The position numbers and the translations under genes were made by a program. Positions 1-6,106 of a stretch of 19,183 nt of DNA are shown in pieces; position 1 is the stretch's first letter; each line of letters begins with the position of its first letter. Source of the stretch: CAZQYC01 sp043746555 (GTDB lineage: Bacteria > Pseudomonadota > Gammaproteobacteria > Steroidobacterales > Steroidobacteraceae); NCBI GenBank assembly GCA_043746555.1, contig JAYTQU010000116.1, positions 1 to 19,183 of the forward strand, in the 5' to 3' direction. Under the pieces are notes generated by a model. The model had not been told where the DNA came from and did no database searches. It saw nothing but the letters and a program-made list of their open reading frames with translations.

Positions 1-46
1 TTAGCCGCCGGGGTCGAAATCACGTTTGGAGCTTAGGAGCAAGGTC

Positions 47-475
47 ATGAGTAACTCGAATATCAACGTCACTGCCGATGCAACGATCGCTCGCGCCAAG
101 AGCACCCATTATGCCGTCAGCACGTTCGCTGCGGTCGTGTATGCGGTGGTGTGGTTGTTAGCGAGTGGCGCGCACGCCGAATCCAAAGTGCAGGCGGAAT
201 ACACCGTGTTGCCGGAACTGATCGTCACCGGACATCGCTCGGATAATTACGCGATGCTGCCGGCGATTGTTGTCGAAGGCGTGCGCGATACAGTTGCTTC
301 CACTGTGGTACTCGATCCAATCGTCGTAACCGGTCAACAAGATAGCGATGGTGTACGAGTGGCCGCAACAAATGTCGGCTACACCGTCCCTGCCGCCGGA
401 TTTAGCGCGAACACAAAACATTACGGATACGTTGCGAAGGTGAACAACTGGTTACGAGCCGCGCTGTTAAAGTAA
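47..475 (+). CDS. Small secreted protein with three TonB-box-like motifs
   Basis: I do not recognise a named family. The chosen ATG at 47 has a Shine-Dalgarno-like AGGAG at 35-39; an in-frame TTG at 26 is less likely. The 142-residue product has a hydrophobic segment at about 22-41 followed by GAHA|ES, which fits a signal peptide cleaved after residue 44, so it is probably periplasmic or secreted. The mature part carries three spaced motifs: LPELIVTGHR (55-64), LPAIVVEGVR (71-80) and LDPIVVTGQQ (89-98). These resemble the IVVTG-type TonB box at the N-terminus of TonB-dependent receptors, but no plug or barrel follows. The C-terminus (about 105-142) has no motif I recognise. It sits 55 bp upstream of the GntR/ABC operon and may or may not share its promoter. 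A role in TonB binding is inference only. Confidence 0.7.
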   Translation: MSNSNINVTADATIARAKSTHYAVSTFAAVVYAVVWLLASGAHAESKVQAEYTVLPELIVTGHRSDNYAMLPAIVVEGVRDTVASTVVLDPIVVTGQQDSDGVRVAATNVGYTVPAAGFSANTKHYGYVAKVNNWLRAALLK

Positions 476-530
476 GCGCAACGCTTCGAAGAACAGCGAT
501 CACCGCAACGCAAACTCTACGAGATCCTTC

Positions 531-914
531 ATGGACACCAACTGGAACGACAACCAACCCATCTATCGCCAACTGCGCGATCGAGTGGTCCATATGATCC
601 TCGACGGCACACTCAAAAGCGGCGACGCCTTGCCCTCGGTGCGCAGTGTCGCGGCGGATTACCGGGTTAATCCGCTCACGGTATTAAAGGGATATCAACA
701 ATTGGTGGACGAATCGTTAGTCGAAAAACGGCGAGGGTTGGGTATGTACGTGATCGAAGGCGCACGCTCGGCGCTATTAAAAGACGAGCGACAAAAATTT
801 CTTGACGACGAATGGCCAAAGATTTACGCGACCATTCAACGATTAGGATTGAAGCCCAGCGAGCTACTGTCGCCTGGCGAAGGCAAAACAAACAAAACCG
901 GAGAGGGTGCATGA
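531..914 (+). CDS. GntR-family transcriptional regulator, YtrA subfamily
   Basis: The 127-residue protein has an N-terminal winged helix-turn-helix at about 8-77: QPIYRQLRDRVV, then SGDALPSVRSVAADYRVNP, then LVEKRRGLGMYV. A short C-terminal tail (about 78-127) follows instead of a large effector-binding domain. Short GntR proteins of this shape form the YtrA subfamily, which usually represses its own operon with an ABC transporter and responds to envelope or antibiotic stress. The stop codon overlaps the ATPase start (ATGA at 911-914), so the two are translationally coupled. The ligand or stress signal cannot be read from the sequence. The ATG at 531 has only a weak ribosome binding site. Confidence 0.9.
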   Translation: MDTNWNDNQPIYRQLRDRVVHMILDGTLKSGDALPSVRSVAADYRVNPLTVLKGYQQLVDESLVEKRRGLGMYVIEGARSALLKDERQKFLDDEWPKIYATIQRLGLKPSELLSPGEGKTNKTGEGA

Positions 915-1816
915 GCACGCTGATCGAAGCACGCGGATTGAGTAAGCACTACGGTAAATCGACGGCACTCGCCGGTGTGGATTTCCGTATCGAGGAGGGT
1001 CGCATCGTCGGTCTAATTGGGCCGAACGGCGCCGGTAAAACAACTGCGCTCAAGGCGATCCTCGGACTGGCATCTTACGACGGCGATCTCAATGTACTGG
1101 GATTAAATCCTTATCGCGAACGGCATCGCTTGATGCAAGAAGTCTGCTTCATCGCCGACGTCGCCGTGTTGCCGCGCTGGTTGCGCGTTAACCAAGCGGT
1201 CGATTTCGTCGCGGGTGTGCATCCGCGCTTCAATCGACAGCGCGCGGAGGCGTTTCTGGCCAAAACCGACATCAAACCGCGCAGTCGTGTGCGCGAATTA
1301 TCGAAAGGCATGGTCACGCAATTGCATTTGGCGCTGATTATGGCCATCGACGCAAAACTATTGATTCTCGACGAGCCCACGTTGGGCCTCGACATCATTT
1401 ATCGAAAGCAGTTTTACGACACACTGCTCAACGACTACTTCGACGGCAATCGAACTATTCTGGTGACGACACATCAAGTCGAAGAGATCGAGCAGGTGCT
1501 TACCGATGTGATGTTTATCAATCACGGGCGAATCGCGCTCGATTGCAGTATGGACGACATTGCACAGCGCTTTGTCGAACTGTTCGCCAACGCAGCGCAC
1601 GCGGAAGCGGCCGGCAAGTTGAATCCAATATCGACGCGACAAGTGTTCGGCCGCAGCGTGATGCTATTCGAAAATGTGGAACGCGAAAGACTTGCCGCGT
1701 TCGGCGAACTTCGCACGCCGTCGATTGCCGATATATTCGTCGCCAAATTGTCGCCCGCTCACGCGACAAACCAAACGCTGAATCACGGTACTCTGAATCA
1801 AGGAGTCGCAGCATGA
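911..1816 (+). CDS. ABC transporter ATP-binding protein (YtrB-like)
   Basis: The 301-residue protein is the nucleotide-binding subunit of an ABC-2 type exporter. Walker A is GPNGAGKTT (37-45), the signature is LSKGM (130-134), Walker B is LLILDEP (150-156), the D-loop is LGLD, and the switch histidine is in TTHQ (H188). At the Q-loop position the sequence reads IADVAVLP (81-88), with Asp83 where most ABC ATPases have Gln. The region after about 215 is a C-terminal extension of unknown role. The start at 911 overlaps the regulator stop, and the stop overlaps the permease start (ATGA at 1813-1816). An apparent upstream extension in the same frame from 812 lies inside the regulator gene and is rejected. 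The cargo is unknown. Confidence 0.93.
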   Translation: MSTLIEARGLSKHYGKSTALAGVDFRIEEGRIVGLIGPNGAGKTTALKAILGLASYDGDLNVLGLNPYRERHRLMQEVCFIADVAVLPRWLRVNQAVDFVAGVHPRFNRQRAEAFLAKTDIKPRSRVRELSKGMVTQLHLALIMAIDAKLLILDEPTLGLDIIYRKQFYDTLLNDYFDGNRTILVTTHQVEEIEQVLTDVMFINHGRIALDCSMDDIAQRFVELFANAAHAEAAGKLNPISTRQVFGRSVMLFENVERERLAAFGELRTPSIADIFVAKLSPAHATNQTLNHGTLNQGVAA

Positions 1817-2823
1817 ACGCCGTTGTCGAAAACATTAGTTCCGCGTTCAGCGGTTGGTCGGGTCGCACTTTTATATGGCTGATCAAGCGCGAGCTTTGGG
1901 AGCATCGCAGCCGTTTTCTGATCACTCCGCTGGTCATTGGCGGCGTAATCATTCTCGGTGTCCTTTATGCGTTGACGATAGCCACGCAGTTTCACGGTAG
2001 TCATATCAGTATTAACGGTATGGCCGGATTTGAATCGGGTGGTGCGTCGCCGACCATTCATAGCGCGGCGCAGTACGCTGTGTACTTGATCTTCTCGGTG
2101 CCGTTCTTGCTGGTGACCTCGTTGGTGACGGGCTACTACGCGCTCGATGCGCTGTACGCCGATCGTCGCGATCGAAGCATCCTGTTCTGGAAGTCGCTGC
2201 CGATCTCCGATTTGGAAACGGTCGTATCGAAACTCACGATTGCATCAATTGTTGCACCCATAATTGCGATGGCCGTCTCCATCGTCACGCAGGTAGTGGT
2301 TTTCGTGGTGATCAGCATCGCGCTTGTCACACATGGCCATTCGGCTGCGCCGCTATGGGTTCAGATTCCGATACTCGAAAATATTGCGATGGTGTTGTAC
2401 GCATTGGTGGTGATGGCGCTTTGGTATCTGCCGGTTGTGGCTTGGTTCCTTTTGGCGTCGGCTTGGGCGCAGCGCGCGGTGTTCCTCTGGGCGACGGTGC
2501 CGATCGGTGTCGTCTGGTTTTTGGAGCGCCAAACGCTCGGAACGAATTATGTGGGCGAATTACTAAGGTCGCGTCTTGGCGGTGGATTTAAATTGGCGAT
2601 TACGACTTCGCGAGAGCTATTCGAAAATAGTGGCATACACATGGCCGGTGTCGCCGAACAGACTGTGCGAGGCGGGAGCCAGTTAGCTACATCGCTGCAC
2701 TTTAGCGACGTCATTACTCCGGGTGTTTTCTTCTCCAGCCCGCAGTTGTGGCTTGGTCTCTTGGCGGCCATAGCGCTCGTTGCTTTGACCGTGTGGGTGC
2801 GCCGCTATCGCGATCCCGCTTAA
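1813..2823 (+). CDS. ABC-2 type transporter permease
   Basis: The 336-residue integral membrane protein has about six hydrophobic segments: roughly 36-57, 86-109, 142-172, 190-216, 221-237 and 310-329. A cytoplasmic loop after the second segment reads DRRDRSILFWKSLPISD (117-133), a pattern I associate with permeases of YtrA-regulated ABC operons. A large extracytoplasmic stretch lies between about 240 and 309. The start is the ATG in the ATGA overlap with the ATPase gene, and AAGGAG lies at 1799-1804. The same frame stays open back to 1543, but that part is a shadow of the ATPase gene. With the ATPase it should form the exporter. Substrate unknown. Confidence 0.92.
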   Translation: MNAVVENISSAFSGWSGRTFIWLIKRELWEHRSRFLITPLVIGGVIILGVLYALTIATQFHGSHISINGMAGFESGGASPTIHSAAQYAVYLIFSVPFLLVTSLVTGYYALDALYADRRDRSILFWKSLPISDLETVVSKLTIASIVAPIIAMAVSIVTQVVVFVVISIALVTHGHSAAPLWVQIPILENIAMVLYALVVMALWYLPVVAWFLLASAWAQRAVFLWATVPIGVVWFLERQTLGTNYVGELLRSRLGGGFKLAITTSRELFENSGIHMAGVAEQTVRGGSQLATSLHFSDVITPGVFFSSPQLWLGLLAAIALVALTVWVRRYRDPA

Positions 2824-2826
2824 CAA

Positions 2827-2988
2827 TGATTAGCTAATTCTACTTTGACAGGTTGCGCTGAAGCGCGCGGTGCGGCGTTGCAACGGCCTGAAAAATACTC
2901 ACGTACTGCCGTGTACGTTGCGCTTTTTCAGGCCGTTGCGCCTTGCCCCGCATCGCTTGCTCCGATAGTGACAAAGTAGAACTAATCA
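2827..2988. repeat. Palindromic MITE-like intergenic element
   Basis: The element is a nested inverted repeat. The outer arms are 2827-2847 and 2972-2988; the right arm reads CAAAGTAGAACTAATCA, and its complement matches the left arm over 17 bases apart from a 4-base insertion at 2834-2837. The inner arms are a perfect 16-bp match, GCAACGGCCTGAAAAA at 2880-2895 and its complement at 2924-2939. At the centre ACGTAC (2901-2906) pairs with GTACGT (2913-2918). The sequence between outer and inner arms is also partly complementary. It starts 3 bp after the permease stop. It could be a non-autonomous mobile element or a BIME-like repeat, and its transcript would fold into a long hairpin that could affect transcript ends. 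No transposase and no clear target duplication are visible. Confidence 0.7.
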
Positions 2989-3005
2989 GGGACGGTCGAA
3001 TTGGG

Positions 3006-3039
3006 CACCGGCTCGCACAAATCCGTGCGCAAGCCGGTG
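3006..3039 (+). promoter_or_regulatory. Hairpin upstream of the ABM-like gene
   Basis: CACCGGCTCGCAC at 3006-3018 pairs with GTGCGCAAGCCGGTG at 3025-3039, with a two-base bulge. The loop is six bases. No T-run follows, so it is not a standard intrinsic terminator. It lies about 60 bp before the start at 3098 and could be an operator or a leader structure. Confidence 0.35.
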
Positions 3040-3097
3040 TCGCTCGAGCGCCGACTCGCCTATGATCATCACTCTCGTGCGATGAATAGGTGGCAGC

Positions 3098-3403
3098 ATG
3101 TATCGGATAGTGTGGGAGTTCGACGCAAGACCGGATCAGCTTGAGAAGTTCGAGCAGGTTTACGGCCCCGAGGGACAGTGGGCGAAGTTTTTTCGCAACA
3201 GCGCCGACTATGTGAGCACAGAATTGTTTCGCAGTACGGTCAGCGCCCATCGCTTCGTGACGCTCGATTGCTGGCGCTCGCGGGCAGCCTACGAAAGCTT
3301 TCGCAAGAGTTATGGCGAAGAATATAGTCAACTCGACCAGTGGTGCGAGCGCATCGTGGCTCACGAACGTACGCTCGGTGTCAGCGACGATGGCAAGGAT
3401 TGA
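3098..3403 (+). CDS. Small ABM-like (dimeric alpha-beta barrel) protein
   Basis: The 101-residue soluble protein starts MYRIVWEFDARPDQLEKFEQVYGPEGQW and continues with LDCWRSRAAYESFRKSYGEEY. That layout, a beta strand, an amphipathic helix with paired acidic residues, then a strand and helix around W/F-x-S/A-x-x-A-Y, is typical of antibiotic-biosynthesis-monooxygenase-like ferredoxin folds. These proteins often work as dimers in quinone or haem chemistry, or as uncharacterised stress proteins. No catalytic residue can be assigned. AGGTGG at 3090-3095 is close to the ATG. The response regulator gene begins 24 bp downstream, so the two may be co-transcribed. Family assignment is by fold pattern only. 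Confidence 0.7.
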   Translation: MYRIVWEFDARPDQLEKFEQVYGPEGQWAKFFRNSADYVSTELFRSTVSAHRFVTLDCWRSRAAYESFRKSYGEEYSQLDQWCERIVAHERTLGVSDDGKD

Positions 3404-3427
3404 TAGCGATGGCGTAGACTCATCGTC

Positions 3428-4105
3428 ATGGCGCTATTACTCATTGAAGACGATGTCGAGACCGCACGTTTAGTGTGCGAGGGATTGGTTGAGTCTGGGT
3501 TTCAAGTTGAGCACGCTGTGGACGGGCGACGCGGCTTGGAGCGCGCACTCGAAGGTTCGTGGGATGTGATCATCGCCGATCGAACATTGCCGGGACTCGA
3601 CGGGGTCACCATCGTACAAACGTTGCGACAGCGCGGTGTTGTTACGCCGATCCTCATGCTCAGTGCGCTGGGCGATGTAGACGATCGCGTGCTCGGTCTG
3701 AAAGCCGGCGGCGACGATTATCTGCCCAAGCCGTATGCCTTCTCCGAATTGCTGGCGCGCATCGAAGCGCTGTTGCGGCGTGGGGCGCGCGGAAGTTCGT
3801 CGGGCGCGACGCGCATGCAAGTCGGAGAGTTAAACGTCGATCTCGTGCAACGACGTGTGCAGCGTGGCGATCGCACCATCGAACTGACATCGCGAGAATT
3901 CGACTTGTTGGTGTTTTTGATGCGGCACGTGGGCGAAGTGGTGACGCGCAAGATGTTGCTTGAGCAAGTATGGGACATGCACTTCGATCCGCAAACTAAC
4001 GTGGTCGATGTGCACATGAGTCGCCTGCGACAAGCGATCGATCGCGGCTTTGCGCATCCGCTCATTCATACGGTGCGCGGCGCGGGCTATCAGCTGAGCG
4101 AGTAG
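3428..4105 (+). CDS. OmpR/PhoB-family response regulator
   Basis: The 225-residue protein has an N-terminal receiver domain (about 1-115) and a C-terminal winged-helix DNA-binding domain (about 128-225). In the receiver the acidic pocket is E7-D8-D9, the likely phosphoacceptor is D51 (VIIADRTLPGLDG), the switch residue is S79 and the conserved lysine is K101 (LPKPY). The effector shows the usual LTSREFDLLVFLMRH, VVDVHMSRLRQAID and TVRGAGYQL motifs. No histidine kinase gene is found on either side within the window, so its partner must lie elsewhere or be lost. The regulon is unknown. No strong Shine-Dalgarno sequence precedes the ATG. Confidence 0.93.
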   Translation: MALLLIEDDVETARLVCEGLVESGFQVEHAVDGRRGLERALEGSWDVIIADRTLPGLDGVTIVQTLRQRGVVTPILMLSALGDVDDRVLGLKAGGDDYLPKPYAFSELLARIEALLRRGARGSSSGATRMQVGELNVDLVQRRVQRGDRTIELTSREFDLLVFLMRHVGEVVTRKMLLEQVWDMHFDPQTNVVDVHMSRLRQAIDRGFAHPLIHTVRGAGYQLSE

Positions 4106-4130
4106 GTTGAGCGAGAGTATTTAGCCTCGG

Positions 4131-4173
4131 AAAAAAAGCGCCGGAGGTCTCACAAAAAAAAGCGCCGGAGGTC
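4131..4173. repeat. Tandem copy of a 19-bp A-run/GC motif
   Basis: The 19-bp unit AAAAAAAGCGCCGGAGGTC occurs at 4131-4149 and again at 4155-4173, where one further A precedes it. Both copies can pair with GATCTCCGGCG at 4181-4191, so two alternative stems are possible. Read on the minus strand each copy is half of a GC stem followed by a T-run. Confidence 0.6.
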
Positions 4174-4191
4174 GCTAAGCGATCTCCGGCG
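4154..4191 (-). terminator. Intrinsic terminator reading leftward
   Basis: On the minus strand CGCCGGAGATCGC (4191-4179) pairs with the 13 bases 4175-4163 across a 3-base loop, with a single G-T pair. A C and then eight Ts follow (4161-4154). This is a near-ideal Rho-independent terminator for leftward transcription. On the + strand the hairpin has A-runs before it and no T-run after it, so it would not end the response regulator transcript in the usual way. No annotated minus-strand gene lies to its right before 4482. Confidence 0.65.
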
Positions 4192-4300
4192 AGTGCTCCA
4201 GCGTTCCAAAAGGGGGAGAACGAACGCTGTCTGAGTGAAAGATTACTCCATCAGACTGCGCCAAATATCGGGAGATTCCCTTAAAACAGATTAAATCCGC
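4154..4300 (-). ncRNA. Candidate small RNA with three hairpins
   Basis: Read leftward, three hairpins follow one another. The first is 4256-4229 (GTCTGA/TCAGAC with inner pairing). The second is 4229-4199 (CAGCGTTC/GAACGCTG, 8 bp). The third is the terminator hairpin ending in T8. This order, structured body then GC hairpin plus U-run, is typical of Hfq-type small RNAs. The right boundary is a guess: no convincing promoter was found, although 4280-4310 is AT-rich. It matches no RNA family I can name. An alternative is a structured leader or decayed repeat on the + strand. Confidence 0.3.
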
Positions 4301-4433
4301 TTAATGTTGGGGTGGCGTATACGATTCGCGAAAAGAAAGGTTAGGCGATTGCGTAGCGATTGTGAGCAGCATCGGCGGCCGCCTCATAGCCGCGTCGGCG
4401 TTTGGCAACTCGGCGCCGACTTTGCGCGGTGTC

Positions 4434-4460
4434 GCGATACAATTGCAATCCAATTGTCGC
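4434..4460 (+). promoter_or_regulatory. Inverted repeat with -10-like box before the M32 gene
   Basis: ACAATTG (4439-4445) and CAATTGT (4451-4457) form a perfect inverted repeat with a 5-base spacer, extended outward by GCGA and TCGC. TACAAT (4438-4443) inside it matches five of six bases of a sigma-70 -10 box, but no good -35 box lies at the right distance. It ends 21 bp before the ATG at 4482, so it could be an operator over a promoter or a leader hairpin. Confidence 0.35.
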
Positions 4461-4481
4461 TTCGCGTTACTTCCAGAGTCT

Positions 4482-5978
4482 ATGACGCAGTCGCCGTATC
4501 AGCAGCTCGAACAAGAGTTTCGCCGTCTGTTCGCATTTCGCAGTGCGAGCAGCATTCTGCATTGGGATGCAGCGGTGCTGATGCCGAAAGGCAGCGCCGA
4601 TTTACGTGGCGATCAACTCGCGGCGCTCGAAATCGAAAGTCATACGCTCTTGACGTCGCCGAAAGTGTCGCGCTTGCTTGAGCGCGCCGAAGCCAATCCG
4701 AATTCGCTCGACGATTGGCAACTTGCCAATCTGCGCGAGATGCGTCGCGCTCGCGATCACGCCATTGCTACGCCGCACTCGCTGGTATCGCGATTGGCAA
4801 AGGCGACTTCGACCGCGGAAGTTCAGTGGGTGGAAGCGAAACAGAAGAATAGTTTCGCGCTGTTAGCGCCGCATCTCGAAGAAGTGGTCGGATTGGTGCG
4901 CGATAAAGCGAAATTGCTGGGCAAGGCGCTCAATCTTGCGCCATACGATTCGCTGATCGACGAATTCAGTCCCGGTCTCAGTGCCGCGGAAATCGACAGA
5001 TTATTCACCACGCTCACGCGCAAGTTGCCGGGCCTCATACAAGAGGCGATCGATCGGCAGGCGAAAGCGACGCCGCTTGAAATCGCCGGCAAAGTCACGT
5101 CGCTCAAACAGCGGCAGTTGGCGTTGGAGTTGATGAAAGCGGTGGGATTCGAATTCGAGCGCGGTCGCTTAGATGAAAGCGAACATCCATTTACCGGCGG
5201 CATTCCCGGCGACCTTCGCATCACTTCGAATTTTGCACCGAGCAATGCATTGTCCGGATTGATGGGCGTGATTCACGAGACTGGCCATGCGATGTACGAC
5301 TTCGGATTGCCGCAAAATTGGCGGTCGCAACCGGTGGGTCACGATCGCGGCATGGTGATGCAGGAAAGCCAATCGTTGTTGCTGGAGATGATCATCGGCC
5401 GCAGTCGACCGTTTCTGAACTATCTACAACCCTTAATTGAAAAATACTACGGCGTGAATGGCCCCGAGTGGCATACGGATAATCTGTATCGATTACTCAA
5501 TCGCGTGCAGCGTAGTTTGATTCGCATCGATGCGGACGAACTAACTTATCCTAATCATATTATCGTGCGCTACGAGTTGGAGCAGAAATTACTCGCGGGC
5601 AGTTTGCGCGTCGCGGATTTGCCGACGGCATGGAACGAGGCAATGGAGCGTCGCCTCGGCGTGCGACCGACTTCGGACGCCGAAGGTTGTCTGCAAGACA
5701 TTCACTGGGCCGGCGGCGCATTCGGCTATTTCCCATCGTATGTGTTGGGCGCCATGATCGCGGGGCAACTCTATGAAAGTCTGCGCAAGGATTGTCCGAC
5801 TCTAGAGGACGATCTCGCTGCCGGTCGCTTTGCGGGAATTTTCCATTGGTTGCGAAAGAACGTTCACAGCTTTGGCAGCAAAATCAGCACGCCCGATCTA
5901 ATTAAAGGCGCTACCGGCAAGCCGCTATCGGCCAATGCATGGTTGCGTTATGTGGAAGCGAAGTATCTAACTGCGTGA
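4482..5978 (+). CDS. M32 family metallocarboxypeptidase
   Basis: The 498-residue cytosolic enzyme removes C-terminal residues from peptides with a bound metal ion. The length is normal for the Taq/Pfu carboxypeptidase family. Family motifs appear in order: HPF (235-237), DLRIT (244-248), the metal site HETGH (265-269), QESQ (294-297) with the third metal ligand E295, IRIDAD (347-352) and GCLQDIHW (402-409). The one deviation is Q294 in place of the His of the usual HES(G/Q) motif. I chose ATG 4482 because the frame upstream to 4362 is poor coding sequence and the family normally starts near here (YQQLEQEFRRL). It stands alone, with candidate regulatory repeats upstream and a repeat-containing gap downstream. 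A role in peptide catabolism is likely. Confidence 0.94.
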   Translation: MTQSPYQQLEQEFRRLFAFRSASSILHWDAAVLMPKGSADLRGDQLAALEIESHTLLTSPKVSRLLERAEANPNSLDDWQLANLREMRRARDHAIATPHSLVSRLAKATSTAEVQWVEAKQKNSFALLAPHLEEVVGLVRDKAKLLGKALNLAPYDSLIDEFSPGLSAAEIDRLFTTLTRKLPGLIQEAIDRQAKATPLEIAGKVTSLKQRQLALELMKAVGFEFERGRLDESEHPFTGGIPGDLRITSNFAPSNALSGLMGVIHETGHAMYDFGLPQNWRSQPVGHDRGMVMQESQSLLLEMIIGRSRPFLNYLQPLIEKYYGVNGPEWHTDNLYRLLNRVQRSLIRIDADELTYPNHIIVRYELEQKLLAGSLRVADLPTAWNEAMERRLGVRPTSDAEGCLQDIHWAGGAFGYFPSYVLGAMIAGQLYESLRKDCPTLEDDLAAGRFAGIFHWLRKNVHSFGSKISTPDLIKGATGKPLSANAWLRYVEAKYLTA

Positions 5979-6063
5979 GGGCGTGAGATCGCGAGAGCGG
6001 AAGATGGTGAGATCGTAAGAACAAACTGATCCTTGACATCTTGTAGCGGTTACGATTTCCTCC

Positions 6064-6103
6064 ACGCACTCACGCACTCACGCACTCACGCACTCACGCA
6101 CTC
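6064..6103. repeat. Five tandem copies of ACGCACTC before ttcA
   Basis: The unit ACGCACTC is repeated five times without error and ends 3 bp before the ttcA ATG at 6107. It occupies the place where a Shine-Dalgarno sequence would be, and no such sequence is seen. GCGTGAGGGCGTGAG at about 5974-5988 is nearly complementary to CTCACGCACTCACGC within the repeat, so a leader RNA spanning both could fold back over the translation start. Confidence 0.85.
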
Positions 6104-6106
6104 TCC

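Noticed and set aside
1543..1812. In-frame extension of the permease gene upstream of 1813
   Set aside because: It overlaps the 3' part of the ATPase gene in another frame and its translation is arginine- and serine-rich, unlike a membrane protein. The ATGA overlap gives a better start.
3470..4069. Long open frames antisense to and in other frames of the response regulator gene
   Set aside because: They are explained by GC-rich codon use of the real gene and have no family features.
4304..4481. Open frames between the response regulator and the M32 gene, including an N-terminal extension of M32 from 4362
   Set aside because: The translations look like random GC-rich sequence, and M32 proteins normally begin near the ATG at 4482.
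6033..6038. TTGACA as a -35 box for ttcA
   Set aside because: The -10-like TACGAT is only 12 bp away and nothing suitable lies at 16-18 bp, so I do not call a promoter.
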